Below, one piece after another: positions 1 through 9,450 of a stretch of DNA of 64,000 nt. The position numbers and the translations under genes are program-made. Within the stretch, counting starts at the first letter, position 1. The number at the start of each line of letters is the position of its first letter. The notes below the pieces were generated by a model, which had not been told where the DNA came from, ran no database searches, and saw only the letters and a program-made list of their open reading frames with translations. Origin of the DNA: Paenalcaligenes sp050487225 (lineage in GTDB: Bacteria; Pseudomonadota; Gammaproteobacteria; Burkholderiales; Burkholderiaceae_B); contig NZ_JBKQGY010000002.1 in assembly GCF_050487225.1 (NCBI RefSeq), positions 62,001 to 126,000 on the forward strand, in the 5' to 3' direction.

Positions 1-50
1 GAGTGCCACCCTTTAGGTGAATATTTCTCAACCTGTTTTGTCAAAACTGC

Positions 51-677
51 TTATAACAGTTTCTCATTCAAGGTGTAGGTACCCGTCAAACTGGCTTGCG
101 CCAGAATGTGACCTTGCATCGCCGCTTTGACCTCTGCCCCACCAAATTTGCCTTCCAATGGAAGCTCTTCCAGATCCAGCGCATAAATGGTGAAGGTATA
201 GCGGTGCTGCAACGCATCGTTCCACGGCGGGCACGGGCCGTCGTAACCAAAGTAGTCTCCGCTCATGTCATGGTCATGCGCAAAAAACTTACTGTAGTCA
301 TTTAGGCCTTGACGTGTACCACCCGGGGCTAATGGGCCTGCTTTACCTCGGGGGGTAACTCGATCAGAGTACACCCCTTCGGAAACCTCGCGGCTATCAG
401 CAGGAATATCCACCAATACCCAGTGATAAAAATCGACACGCGGCGTATCGGCGTCCACCTCTTTACCCGGTTGGTTTACATCATCCAGCACAGCGGGTAC
501 ATCAGGGTCTACACACAACACAACGAAAGAGCGGGTTCCTTCTGGAACATCCTCCCAGGCCAGATGCGGGTTGGCATTACCTGCCAAGGCCACTTTTGTC
601 GCGGCATCTGCCCGACCAAAAGCTAAACGCTCTGGGATCACAGCCTGATCAGTAAAAGAGTCACTGCGTAACTTCAT
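51..677 (-). CDS. YbhB/YbcL family Raf kinase inhibitor-like protein
   Basis: The 208-residue protein belongs to the phosphatidylethanolamine-binding (PEBP) family. What shows this is the DPDVP segment near residue 57, the FYHWVLVDIP strand and the GYDGPCPP loop that in the family helps form the anion-binding pocket. Bacterial members are cytoplasmic or periplasmic and their ligand is mostly unknown; no signal peptide is visible here, so a cytoplasmic location is inferred. The gene lies on the same strand and 19 bp downstream of tyrS, so it could be cotranscribed with it. The ATG at the right end is the only sensible start. The family call is secure; the biological role is not. Confidence 0.85.
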   Translation of the reverse strand: MKLRSDSFTDQAVIPERLAFGRADAATKVALAGNANPHLAWEDVPEGTRSFVVLCVDPDVPAVLDDVNQPGKEVDADTPRVDFYHWVLVDIPADSREVSEGVYSDRVTPRGKAGPLAPGGTRQGLNDYSKFFAHDHDMSGDYFGYDGPCPPWNDALQHRYTFTIYALDLEELPLEGKFGGAEVKAAMQGHILAQASLTGTYTLNEKLL

Positions 678-696
678 AATCCGCCCTCACAAACAG

Positions 697-1923
697 TCAA
701 GAGACACTTACGCGGGCAAAACGTCGTTTGCCCACTTGCAGCACATACGTACCGGCTGCAAGTTCTAAGGCCTTATCTTCAACCTTCACGCCATCAATGC
801 GAACACCGCCTTGCTCGATGCTGCGGTTAGCTTCGCTATTTGATGGAACCAGTCCTGCTTCGCGCAATAGTTTTACTATACCAATTGGCGCACCATTTAC
901 GCTAACTTCGGGCATGTTCTCGGGGATTTCACCGTGTCGGAAACGTGCGTCGAAATTGCGCAATGCATCTTCAGCTGCTTGTGCCGAGTGGAAACGTGTA
1001 ATGATTTCTTGAGCCAGCGCCACTTTAATGTCGCGTGGGTTTGCACCCTGCTCAACACTGGCTTTCAAGGCATTGATATCAGCCATGCTCTTGAAGGACA
1101 GCAGTTCGTAGTACATCCACATCAAGGTATCAGAGACCGACATGATCTTACCGAACATGGAGTCTGCATTTTCAGTGATACCGATGTAGTTGCCTTTGGA
1201 TTTGGACATTTTCTCTACACCGTCCAGACCCACCAACAAAGGCATGGTCAAAATGCACTGCTGCTCCTGACCATATTCTTTTTGCAGCTCACGGCCCACC
1301 AGCAAGTTAAATTTCTGATCCGTCCCCCCCAGCTCCAGATCAGCTTTCAACATGACGGAATCATAGCCTTGCAACAACGGATACAAGAACTCATGCACCG
1401 AAATAGGTGTGTGTGACTGGAAGCGTTTGGTGAAGTCATCACGCTCCATCATACGAGCGACGGTATAACGCGACGCCAGTTGGATCATGCCGCGAGAACC
1501 CAGTTGATCACACCACTCCGAGTTATATCGCACTTCCATGCGGCTCTCGTCCAAGATCAGTTTGGCCTGATCATAATAAGTCTGCGCATTTGACTTGACC
1601 TGCTCTGGGGTCAGTGGCGGACGAGTAGAGTTGCGACCACTTGGATCACCAATCGTGGAAGTGAAATCACCAATCAGGAAAATGACGGTATGACCTAGGT
1701 CTTGTAGCTGACGCATTTTGTTCAGCACTACCGTGTGGCCCAAGTGAATATCAGGGGCGGTAGGATCCAAGCCCAGCTTGATACGCAGAGGCTTGCCAGA
1801 GGCTTGGCTACGCGCCAATTTCTTAGCAAATTCAGCTTCTACAATGAGTTCGTCACAGCCACGTTTGGCAATATCAAGTGCGGCTTGCACTTCTGGAGTA
1901 ATAGTAAAGTCGGGGGAGGACAT
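697..1923 (-). CDS. tyrS: Tyrosine-tRNA ligase
   Basis: Tyrosyl-tRNA synthetase charges tRNA-Tyr with tyrosine in the cytoplasm. The class I signatures are present: HLGH at about residues 60-63 (the HIGH motif) and KMSKS at about 237. An S4-type RNA-binding domain forms the last 60 residues. The usual length for the TyrZ-like branch is about 400; I chose the ATG giving 408 residues because it begins the conserved N-terminus. The frame stays open 15 codons further to a TTG at 1968, but that triplet sits in an AT-rich, promoter-like stretch. It is divergent from the M23 peptidase gene, an arrangement common in Burkholderiales. Confidence 0.96.
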   Translation of the reverse strand: MSSPDFTITPEVQAALDIAKRGCDELIVEAEFAKKLARSQASGKPLRIKLGLDPTAPDIHLGHTVVLNKMRQLQDLGHTVIFLIGDFTSTIGDPSGRNSTRPPLTPEQVKSNAQTYYDQAKLILDESRMEVRYNSEWCDQLGSRGMIQLASRYTVARMMERDDFTKRFQSHTPISVHEFLYPLLQGYDSVMLKADLELGGTDQKFNLLVGRELQKEYGQEQQCILTMPLLVGLDGVEKMSKSKGNYIGITENADSMFGKIMSVSDTLMWMYYELLSFKSMADINALKASVEQGANPRDIKVALAQEIITRFHSAQAAEDALRNFDARFRHGEIPENMPEVSVNGAPIGIVKLLREAGLVPSNSEANRSIEQGGVRIDGVKVEDKALELAAGTYVLQVGKRRFARVSVS

Positions 1924-2166
1924 AATCTGCCTAATTTTTTCTCGAAAATACTCGATAAATTGAGTCAAATGCGCTAGGATACTAGTGTTTATCAGATCAT
2001 CACGAATGATCAGTATAAACCCCCATATCTTAACAGAACGCTAATCAGCTTCGCTACGAAGAATAATTTAACGTTCTGGCTTCCTGCTACGTTACTTGCA
2101 TTGCTAGGCGGTATGCCCTGCGACAGGACATATTTTCTGCAATGCCAACCGCTAGGTTTTGCTTCA

Positions 2167-3549
2167 ATGCTAGAAAAAGAGATCAACGGAACCACCACCG
2201 CCACCGTCCGCAGCAAACGCATAACCAGCCCCGCACGCCTGATACAAAAAGGCCTGTTAGTACTTGCCCTTGGCATGTTCGCAGGCGCCGCTGCTATTGC
2301 TGTGAATCCCGCTTCAGGCGAGGACAGCAAACCAATGGTCTATCAGGCTCGCACTACGCTGGACTTGCCTTTTTCTGTTGAGTCACTGGATAGCAGCTTC
2401 TCTGACCCCTTTATTCAGGAAACCCGTATACGCCGTGGTGACACGCTGGCATCGGTGTTGCAACGCCTGAATATTCGCGAGGAAGGCTTGCAACAGTTCC
2501 TGACGCACGACAAAGATGCGCGCTCAATTTATAAGCTGTACCCTGGTCGCACAGTACGCGCCGCTCTGGACGAAAACAATCAACTGCAATCGCTAAGCTA
2601 CTTCCACACCCCATCCAGCACTGAGAATGGCAAACCAGCCTCTCGCTGGTTAGAAGTTCGCACTAACGGCGAAGGTGGCTTTGTAGCAAGCGAAGAAGTC
2701 TCTATTGCCACCCCAAACATCCAAATTGCCGAGGCCGAAATCCGCACCTCGTTGTTTGGTGCTACCGATACTGCCGGCATTCCTGACAGCATCGCACTGC
2801 AGATTCCTGAAATCTTGGGCACTAAAGTAGACTTCATTAAAGATTTGCGCGCTGGCGACAAACTGCGCGTTATCTACGAAACCTACAACCAAAATGGTCA
2901 ACAAGTAGGCTCTGGCCGTATTTTGGCTCTGGAATTCGAAAACCAAGGCAAAACACATGAAGCCCTTTGGTTTAGCGAATCAACCTCAGGCGGTGGCGGC
3001 AGCTATTACGATGCCGACGGCCAAAGCCTGCAAGGCGCCTTCTTGCGTAACGCCCTGAAATTCACGCGCATCAGCTCTACCTTTGGTGGTAGACGTCACC
3101 CCATCAGTGGTAAATGGCGCGGTCATAAAGGCGTAGACTATGCTGCCCCAAGCGGCACACCTATTCATGCTACGGCTGACGGCGTTGTAGAGTTTGTTGG
3201 CGTACAGAACGGTTACGGTAATGTGATCATTCTTAAGCATCACAGCAACTACAGCACCTTGTACGCCCACCAAAGCCGCTTCGCTCAAGGCTTGCGCAAA
3301 GGTGATCGCGTAGATCAAGGTCAATTGATTGGCTACGTAGGTTCTACAGGTTGGTCCACGGGTCCGCACCTGCACTATGAGTTCCGTGTGGACGGCACCC
3401 CTATAGACCCACTGGCTATAGATCTGCCTGTAGCTCGCAAGCTGGAACCTGCCAGACTGCAAGCATTCCAAACGCAGGTAGGCCAGTACAAAACACAACT
3501 GGCGCTATTACAAAGCCGCCAAGAACTGCTAGCTGCCAACAGCAATTAA
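2167..3549 (+). CDS. M23 family metallopeptidase with OapA/LysM-like domain (MepM-type)
   Basis: This is an envelope peptidoglycan hydrolase, predicted to cut peptide cross-links in the periplasm. A hydrophobic anchor lies at about residues 25-46, followed by an OapA/LysM-like region (about 88-150) and a C-terminal lysostaphin-type domain. The zinc-binding pattern is complete: the H and D of HKGVDYAAP near 320 and the HLH of GPHLHYEF near 400. I start at ATG 2167; an ATG at 2113 and a TTG at 2101 are in frame and would add 18-22 residues with no better ribosome site. It is divergent from tyrS and followed by a clear terminator before anmK. Which E. coli paralogue (MepM, or another) is closest cannot be told by eye. 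Confidence 0.9.
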   Translation: MLEKEINGTTTATVRSKRITSPARLIQKGLLVLALGMFAGAAAIAVNPASGEDSKPMVYQARTTLDLPFSVESLDSSFSDPFIQETRIRRGDTLASVLQRLNIREEGLQQFLTHDKDARSIYKLYPGRTVRAALDENNQLQSLSYFHTPSSTENGKPASRWLEVRTNGEGGFVASEEVSIATPNIQIAEAEIRTSLFGATDTAGIPDSIALQIPEILGTKVDFIKDLRAGDKLRVIYETYNQNGQQVGSGRILALEFENQGKTHEALWFSESTSGGGGSYYDADGQSLQGAFLRNALKFTRISSTFGGRRHPISGKWRGHKGVDYAAPSGTPIHATADGVVEFVGVQNGYGNVIILKHHSNYSTLYAHQSRFAQGLRKGDRVDQGQLIGYVGSTGWSTGPHLHYEFRVDGTPIDPLAIDLPVARKLEPARLQAFQTQVGQYKTQLALLQSRQELLAANSN

Positions 3550-3562
3550 CTCTCACTACACT

Positions 3563-3590
3563 AACGGCACCCATAGCGGTGCCGTTTTTT
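3563..3590 (+). terminator. Rho-independent terminator after the M23 peptidase gene
   Basis: A 9-bp perfect stem AACGGCACC / GGTGCCGTT with a 6-base loop runs directly into a T tract. It ends one base before the ATG of anmK at 3591, so it overlaps any longer GTG-started reading of anmK. Confidence 0.85.
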
Positions 3591-4700
3591 ATGACCATGT
3601 CGCAACCAGAACTGTATATAGGCTTAATGTCCGGCACGAGCACCGATGGCGTGGATGCTGTGCTGGCTCGCTTTGATCACAACCAAACACCCGTGATAGT
3701 GGATGCAGCTTCGTGTGAACTTCCGCCATCGCTACGCCAACAGTTGCTGGACCTAAACCGCCCTGGCGATAACGAACTAGAACGCGCCAATGTGGCCGCT
3801 ATTGAATTAACACACTGTTATGCCAGCGTCTGCCATAGATTACTAGAACGGCAACACCTAGCAGCCAGCTCGGTGCGTGCCATTGGCGCTCATGGTCAAA
3901 CTGTACGTCACCGCCCTGAGTTAGGCTTCACTATTCAGTTAAATGCCCCTGCCTTGCTGGCTGAGTTAACTAACATTGCTGTGATTGCCGATTTCCGTAG
4001 CCGCGACATTGCTGCGGGCGGACAAGGCGCACCGCTAGTACCTAGTGTCCACCACGGACTTTTTGCGTGTGAGCGCCCTCGCGTCATTTTGAATTTAGGC
4101 GGCATCGCTAACATTAGTATTTTGCACCCCACCCAGCCACTACGTGGCTTTGATACAGGGCCTGCCAGCATGCTGATGGACTACTGGATAGGCAAGCATC
4201 AAGGCCTGCCCTATGACGCCTCTGGCGCGTGGGCTAGCAGCGGCAAGGCAATCCCAACCTTGTTAGATGCCATGCTGGCTGAACCTTGGTTTAGCCTTGC
4301 TCCGCCCAAATCTACTGGGCGCGACCTCTTCCATGCGAACTGGCTAGAACACCATATTGCGCAACATGCCCCAAACGCTAGCCCTGAAGACATTCAAGCT
4401 ACCCTGCTGGAGCTGACCGCGCAAAGCATCAGCCAAGCCATACAGCGCTACGCTGCAGGTACTGAAGAAGTATTGGTCTGTGGAGGTGGCGCATTCAATC
4501 ACGCACTACTACTGCGCATTACACAGTTCTTAGGCGTTCCTGTACACAGCACTGAGGCACTGGGATTGCATCCCCAGCATGTGGAGGCTTTAGCCTTTGC
4601 GTGGCTGGCTCATGCTCATGTACACGACACCAAAGCAAATGCCCCGGCGGTTACCGGGGCACGTCATGCGGTAATGCTCGGCGCCTACTACCCTGCCTAA
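3591..4700 (+). CDS. anmK: Anhydro-N-acetylmuramic acid kinase
   Basis: AnmK phosphorylates and opens 1,6-anhydro-MurNAc during peptidoglycan recycling in the cytoplasm. The ATP-binding GLMSGTSTDGVDAV motif is at the very N-terminus, FDTGPASMLMD lies near residue 190, and VCGGGAFNHALL near 300; the length of 369 matches the family. The frame is open to a GTG at 3579, but that codon lies inside the terminator stem of the upstream gene. ATG 3591 or ATG 3597 (MSQPELYIG) is therefore the real start; neither has a strong Shine-Dalgarno sequence. Its position after a peptidoglycan hydrolase makes functional sense. Confidence 0.95.
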   Translation: MTMSQPELYIGLMSGTSTDGVDAVLARFDHNQTPVIVDAASCELPPSLRQQLLDLNRPGDNELERANVAAIELTHCYASVCHRLLERQHLAASSVRAIGAHGQTVRHRPELGFTIQLNAPALLAELTNIAVIADFRSRDIAAGGQGAPLVPSVHHGLFACERPRVILNLGGIANISILHPTQPLRGFDTGPASMLMDYWIGKHQGLPYDASGAWASSGKAIPTLLDAMLAEPWFSLAPPKSTGRDLFHANWLEHHIAQHAPNASPEDIQATLLELTAQSISQAIQRYAAGTEEVLVCGGGAFNHALLLRITQFLGVPVHSTEALGLHPQHVEALAFAWLAHAHVHDTKANAPAVTGARHAVMLGAYYPA

Positions 4701-4732
4701 CTCTCCGGCGGGGCAGTCACGCCTTGCAGCGC

Positions 4733-5101
4733 TTATACCGAGAAGGATGACCCGCAACCACAGGTGGTGGATGCGTTAGGGTTACGAATAACGAATTGAG
4801 CGCCGTCAATATCGTCTTTGTAATCGATTTCAGCCCCAACTAGATATTGGAAGCTCATGGGGTCGATCAGCAGTTGCACACCGCTTTTATCGATGGTGGT
4901 ATCGTCGTCGTTAACCACATCGTCAAATGTGAAACCATACTGAAAACCAGAACAACCACCGCCCTGCACAAAAACGCGCAGTTTCAAATCGGGGTTACCT
5001 TCTTCCAGCAACAGCTCACGCACCTTTTCCACCGCTGCATCACTAAACAGCAAGGGAGCAGGAGGCGCCTGCAAATCAATAGTTTCGGTAAGGGTACTCA
5101 T
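4733..5101 (-). CDS. erpA: Iron-sulfur cluster insertion protein ErpA
   Basis: This A-type carrier delivers Fe-S clusters to apo-enzymes. The three conserved cysteines are visible: one in GGGCSGFQYGF and two in the C-terminal TTCGCGSSF. The start at 5101 (MSTLTETI) gives 122 residues, close to the family norm; a GTG/TTG-type extension to 5116 adds five residues and is unlikely. It is convergent with anmK and lies upstream (on its strand) of nothing obviously iron-related. The DUF6776 gene and argC precede it, a layout known in Burkholderiales. Confidence 0.95.
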   Translation of the reverse strand: MSTLTETIDLQAPPAPLLFSDAAVEKVRELLLEEGNPDLKLRVFVQGGGCSGFQYGFTFDDVVNDDDTTIDKSGVQLLIDPMSFQYLVGAEIDYKDDIDGAQFVIRNPNASTTCGCGSSFSV

Positions 5102-5142
5102 ACAATACTCCAGCAATGACCTTTGTCATTCATTTTAAGCTT

Positions 5143-5898
5143 TTACGATTCGCTTGTCGCCTCTGTGGTATTCAGCTCCACTTTACGGGATGCTCGCACC
5201 GTTTTTCCTTCCAAGATACTCATGGTTAATGCCTGAATATGGAAGTCGTCGGGTAATACCAACCAGCCTTGCTCTCTATTAAACTGTTCGAAGGTCAGGG
5301 AGAATTGATTTTTTCCTGCCGTGACTGCAGCGTTAGCAGCATCCAGTTCTTGGCCTTCTGCCAATTCTGCCGTGGCCTCTTCGAGGGTAATAGAAACAGG
5401 CTCACCGTTTTGCAGCCCTTCTGCAGTGAAGTACATCGTACCTTCAAAGGGCTTTCCATTCAGCATGCTACGTTGCAACAATACCTTATAACGTAGCAAA
5501 GACCCCATCATTTCCACATCGAATGCCCGGATACTGATGGTACCTTGAGGCCCTGGCGGCAACAGCGTCTCGTAAAACGCCAACTGCTCGCCCAAGCGGC
5601 TTTTTTCTACCTGCATTTTTTGCAGTTCGTCTTCTAGACCTTTGATCGTCCCTTGCTCTACCTGCAACTGCCCACGCAGCGTATCCGCCTCTAACTGCTC
5701 TTGCGACAACTGCTGTTGCAGTTGCTGCATCGCCATCTGAGCTGCATAGTCTTGAGTAGTAGAGGGCTCTGGCAGTATCCAGTCGTCTATGGCCATCCCA
5801 CCGGCCACGCCTAATAACAGCGCGAAACACCAGGAAAGCGTACGACCAAAACTACCAGAACGCGTAGCGTGCGATGAGGGAGGGACTGATTCTTGCAT
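5143..5898 (-). CDS. DUF6776-type inner membrane protein with coiled coil
   Basis: The 251-residue protein has a basic N-terminus, one membrane segment (about residues 19-38, WCFALLLGVAGGMAIDDW) and a long glutamine- and glutamate-rich stretch (about 55-115) that reads as a coiled coil. A beta-rich domain follows to the C-terminus. It would sit in the inner membrane with the bulk in the periplasm. Its place between argC and erpA and its architecture match the uncharacterised DUF6776 family of betaproteobacteria. No function is known to me. Confidence 0.7.
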   Translation of the reverse strand: MQESVPPSSHATRSGSFGRTLSWCFALLLGVAGGMAIDDWILPEPSTTQDYAAQMAMQQLQQQLSQEQLEADTLRGQLQVEQGTIKGLEDELQKMQVEKSRLGEQLAFYETLLPPGPQGTISIRAFDVEMMGSLLRYKVLLQRSMLNGKPFEGTMYFTAEGLQNGEPVSITLEEATAELAEGQELDAANAAVTAGKNQFSLTFEQFNREQGWLVLPDDFHIQALTMSILEGKTVRASRKVELNTTEATSES

Positions 5899-5945
5899 AG
5901 TCTACAGACCGTTTTTCATTGCACAAGTTCCCTGCCCTTGTTGCC

Positions 5946-7016
5946 TTAAGGCAGAATAGCAACCAGCTCCAAGCCGGTAGATTCTGGCAAATTAAACATT
6001 ACGTTCATGTTTTGCACCGCCTGACCTGCCGCACCTTTTACCAAGTTATCTTGCACGACCAGGATGATCAGTTGATCACCATTACCGGGGCGTTGTACCG
6101 CAATACGCACATTATTCGATGCTTTCACGGTACGTGTCTCTGGCAAACGACCAGCAGGTAACACATCGATAAAGCGCTCGTTAGCATAACGTTGCTCGTA
6201 CAAAGCTTGGAAATCCGTATCCAGCGCTTCAGGCAAAATACGTGCGTAAATGGTAGAGAACATGCCACGAATCATGGGCACCAAGTGCGGCACAAATGTT
6301 AGCCCAACTTCGGAACCATGAATGGTTTGCAAGTGCTCGGAGATCTCTGGATGATGACGGTGACCTGCTACGCCATAAGCCTTGAAGTTATCGCTAGCCT
6401 CGGAAAACAAGTTAGCTTGAGACGCTGTACGCCCCGCACCCGACACGCCGGATTTACAGTCAGCAATAATGCGTGACGTATCAATCAGTTTTTTACCGCC
6501 TTCCAACACAGGCAACAAACCTGTGAGTACAGTCACAGGGTAGCACCCTGGGTTACCGATGATTTTTGCTGAACGGATTTTCTCGCGGTTCAGCTCAACC
6601 AAACCGTACACAGACTCGTCTTTAAGCAAGTCTGGGCACTCGTGCGGCATTTTGTACCACTGTTGGAACACATCTGTATTTTGAATACGGAAGTCTGCTG
6701 CCAAGTCGATGACTTTTACACCGTGCTCTAGCAACTTACGGGCTTCCTTCATGGCTACGCCATGTGGCGTCGCAAAGAATACGACGTCGCATTTTTCGAG
6801 TTGCGCGGCATCTGGTGTTTGAAACACCGCATCAATATGACCACGCAAGTTAGGGAACATGTCAGCCACTGGCATGCCATCTTCTTGGCGCGACGTTACC
6901 GCAACCACTTCTGCGTTAGGGTGCAGCGCGAGCAATCGCAGCAGTTCAACCCCGGTGTAACCTGTCGCCCCAACAATCCCTACTTTAATACGTGTCGCCG
7001 TATCGGATGCAGCCAT
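5946..7016 (-). CDS. argC: N-acetyl-gamma-glutamyl-phosphate reductase
   Basis: ArgC catalyses the NADPH-dependent third step of arginine synthesis, reducing N-acetylglutamyl phosphate to the semialdehyde. The N-terminal Rossmann signature GIVGATGYTGVELLRLL and the catalytic cysteine in GNPGCYPV (about residue 157) are present. The histidine-containing GHRHHPEI segment is also there, and 356 residues is a full-length type 1 enzyme. The start MAASDTATRI is the ATG nearest the Rossmann fold. It is separated from rpsI by a strong terminator, so it probably has its own promoter in 7017-7120. Confidence 0.96.
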   Translation of the reverse strand: MAASDTATRIKVGIVGATGYTGVELLRLLALHPNAEVVAVTSRQEDGMPVADMFPNLRGHIDAVFQTPDAAQLEKCDVVFFATPHGVAMKEARKLLEHGVKVIDLAADFRIQNTDVFQQWYKMPHECPDLLKDESVYGLVELNREKIRSAKIIGNPGCYPVTVLTGLLPVLEGGKKLIDTSRIIADCKSGVSGAGRTASQANLFSEASDNFKAYGVAGHRHHPEISEHLQTIHGSEVGLTFVPHLVPMIRGMFSTIYARILPEALDTDFQALYEQRYANERFIDVLPAGRLPETRTVKASNNVRIAVQRPGNGDQLIILVVQDNLVKGAAGQAVQNMNVMFNLPESTGLELVAILP

Positions 7017-7120
7017 ATCACTAACCCTGAAAAATGCGTAAAAGACAATAAACTATTATGCAGTAAATTGAAGCCTAATGAGGCAAAGCGCAGCCAAAGA
7101 GCTCAGCGCTGTTGCCATAC

Positions 7121-7151
7121 AACAAAACCCCGGCATAACCGGGGTTTTGTT
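7121..7151 (-). terminator. Terminator of the rplM-rpsI operon
   Basis: A perfect 13-bp inverted repeat (AACAAAACCCCGG and its complement) around a 5-base loop. Read on the minus strand it follows rpsI by 40 bp; its A/T arms make it potentially bidirectional. Confidence 0.85.
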
Positions 7152-7191
7152 GAGGTGAGCATAGCAAGCCATGCCCAAGCCATAAACAGAA

Positions 7192-7584
7192 TTAGCGTTT
7201 GCTGAACTGTTTACGACGACGCGCTTTGTGGAAACCAACTTTCTTACGCTCAACTTCACGTGCATCACGTGTTACCAAGCCAGCTTGTTTCAGCGTTGTT
7301 TTCAATGTTTCGTCAAAGTTGATCAGGGCACGTGTCAGACCGTGGCGCACTGCACCAGCTTGGCCGCTGTTACCGCCACCGTGTACGTTCACTTTGATGT
7401 CAAAGCTTTCCAGGTGGTTTGTCAGTACCAAAGGTTGACGAACGATCATACGACCTGTTTCACGAGCGAAGTACTCGTCTACAGGTTTGCCATTGACCAC
7501 AATAGCGCCGGAGCCTTTTTTGATGAATACGCGAGCTACCGAAGATTTGCGGCGGCCTGTACCGTAGTTCCAATTACCGATCAT
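7192..7584 (-). CDS. rpsI: 30S ribosomal protein S9
   Basis: S9 is a small-subunit protein whose C-terminal tail reaches the P-site tRNA. The protein shows the family start NYGTGRRKSSVARVF, the GGGNSGQAGAVRHG centre and the basic end KKVGFHKARRRKQFSKR, with the usual 130 residues. It is cotranscribed with rplM, 9 bp upstream, as in nearly all proteobacteria. Confidence 0.98.
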   Translation of the reverse strand: MIGNWNYGTGRRKSSVARVFIKKGSGAIVVNGKPVDEYFARETGRMIVRQPLVLTNHLESFDIKVNVHGGGNSGQAGAVRHGLTRALINFDETLKTTLKQAGLVTRDAREVERKKVGFHKARRRKQFSKR

Positions 7585-7593
7585 GATCTGTCC

Positions 7594-8022
7594 TTAGATT
7601 TCCAGCGGTTTAGGTTGCTGAGCAGTATGTGGGTGCTCTGCACCAGCATATACCTTCAGTTTTTTGGCCATGGCGTAACCCAGAGGACCTTTTGGCAGCA
7701 TGCCTTTAACCGCTTTCTCCATAGCACGACCGGGGAAACGCTCTTGCATGGTTTCGAAATTAGTTTCTGTAATACCACCTACGTAACCGGAGTGACGGTA
7801 GTATTTTTTATCCTGAGCTTTGTTACCCGTTACACGGATATCAGCTGCGTTGATGATGATGATGTAATCACCGGTATCAACGTGAGGAGTGTATTCAGGT
7901 TTGTGTTTGCCACGTAGGCGACGTGCGACTTCGCTGGCCACACGACCCAGGACTTTGTCCTTGGCATCGATCACAAACCACTCACGGCGAACTTCCAGCG
8001 GCTTAGCCACGAAGGTTTTCAT
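7594..8022 (-). CDS. rplM: 50S ribosomal protein L13
   Basis: L13 is an early-assembly large-subunit protein. MKTFVAKP at the start, WFVIDAKDKVLGRVASEVA, the KYYRHSGYVGG loop and 142 residues are all standard. It is the first gene of the rplM-rpsI operon; the operon promoter must lie in 8023-8140. Confidence 0.98.
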   Translation of the reverse strand: MKTFVAKPLEVRREWFVIDAKDKVLGRVASEVARRLRGKHKPEYTPHVDTGDYIIIINAADIRVTGNKAQDKKYYRHSGYVGGITETNFETMQERFPGRAMEKAVKGMLPKGPLGYAMAKKLKVYAGAEHPHTAQQPKPLEI

Positions 8023-8147
8023 GATGGTTCCTAAGTATAAAAGGTCGCAAAATTACTTTTGCAACAATGCTGCTTTCTACCCCAGCCAAGACGTTATTAT
8101 TCGCCCGTGCCAAAAGTAGATAAGCCAAAGCATGGGATATTAGCACA

Positions 8148-8183
8148 AAAAAGCCCCAAAAGCATAGGCTTAAGGGGCTTTTT
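8148..8183 (-). terminator. Terminator downstream of the TRAP receptor gene
   Basis: The arms AAAAAGCCCC and GGGGCTTTTT enclose a 16-base loop. Read on the minus strand it lies 22 bp after the dctP-type gene; the mirrored A/T tails mean it can also act in the other direction. Confidence 0.75.
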
Positions 8184-8204
8184 GCCGTATCAGCGCAACG
8201 CTAA

Positions 8205-9311
8205 TTAGGAACGGCGGCGATTTGCCAATGCCATACCCAAGTAGTTATCGTAAGCGCCTTCAGCTACGCGGAACCAAGGCACCAGCTCGTCGCGGAATGC
8301 CATGTAGTTGTCGTAGATTTTCTTGAAGCCTGCGTTTTGCTCGCAGAATTCTTTGTACACCACTTGAGAAGCCTCAAACGATGCGTCCATTACGTCACGA
8401 GGGAAGGCTTTCAGTACAGCACCAGAAGCGATCAACCTACGCAATGCACCAGGACCTTGTGTATCGTAAGTAGTCAGCATTTTACCGCTGGCTGCACGAG
8501 CACAAATCGCGATGATTTCTTGATAATGCTTAGGCAATGTAGCCAGTGCGTCTTGGTTGATGTACAGGGAAACCTGTGCAGAACCTTCCCACCAACCGGG
8601 GTAGTAGTAGTATTTAGCTACTTTGTGGAAGCCCAGCTTTTCGTCGTCCACTGGACCAACGAACTCAACAGCGTCCAACGTACCTTTTTCTAGGGATGGG
8701 TAAATATCACCTGGAGGTACTTGCTGAGGCACCACGCCCAAACGCGCCAATACTTCACCAGCAAAACCAGCTGTACGCATTTTCAGACCTTTAAGGTCTT
8801 CAACGGAGTTGATTTCTTTACGGTACCAACCACCCATTTGCGTACCCGTGTTACCCAAGGGGAAGTTCACGATATTACGTGTAGCAAACAGCTCACGCAT
8901 CAACTTCATCCCGTCGCCTTCGTACATCCAGGCTTCCATTTGACGTGCGTTCAGGCCAAATGGCACCGCAGTATCAAACGAGAAAGCAGGATCTTTACCG
9001 TAGAAGTAGTACGAAGCTGTTTGACCTGCTTCCACCGTACCATTACCCACAGCGTCCATCACTTCAAAGCCGGGAACAATTTCACCAGCTGGGTACAGAC
9101 GAATCTGGAAGTTGCCTTCTGTCGCCTCTTCTACCATTTTGGTAAACAACTGGGCTGTGCCGAACAATGCTGGCAGTGAAGGCCCATAAGTGGAAGTCAT
9201 CTTCCAGTTAATTTTTGGATTGCTTTGCGCAATCGCTGGTGCGGCAAAGGCTGCTGTAGTCCCTGCAACGGCCCCTACACCCGCTTTTTTCAAAAATGAG
9301 CGACGCTCCAT
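8205..9311 (-). CDS. TRAP transporter substrate-binding protein (DctP family), Tat-exported
   Basis: This is a periplasmic solute receptor for tripartite ATP-independent transport, with substrates usually being organic acids. The N-terminus has a twin-arginine signal (RRSFLKKAG, then an AAFAAPAIAQ cleavage region). The mature part has the family sequence ARLGVVPQQVPPGDIYPSLEKGTLDAVEFVGP around residues 190-225, including the arginine and glycine-rich turn used to hold carboxylates. No dctQ or dctM membrane genes are adjacent, so it must pair with a transporter encoded elsewhere. The substrate cannot be read from the sequence. Confidence 0.9.
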   Translation of the reverse strand: MERRSFLKKAGVGAVAGTTAAFAAPAIAQSNPKINWKMTSTYGPSLPALFGTAQLFTKMVEEATEGNFQIRLYPAGEIVPGFEVMDAVGNGTVEAGQTASYYFYGKDPAFSFDTAVPFGLNARQMEAWMYEGDGMKLMRELFATRNIVNFPLGNTGTQMGGWYRKEINSVEDLKGLKMRTAGFAGEVLARLGVVPQQVPPGDIYPSLEKGTLDAVEFVGPVDDEKLGFHKVAKYYYYPGWWEGSAQVSLYINQDALATLPKHYQEIIAICARAASGKMLTTYDTQGPGALRRLIASGAVLKAFPRDVMDASFEASQVVYKEFCEQNAGFKKIYDNYMAFRDELVPWFRVAEGAYDNYLGMALANRRRS

Positions 9312-9450
9312 GTTTGCTTTCTCCTTGGCGTTCTTAGCATAGGCAAGTGACTACCGTGCGCACCTGCCGATTCGGTGATAATACACCGTCTTAAAACTCT
9401 CTGTGCAACCACACCGCACTTTATTGCACAGACATGACAACCCGTATGCG

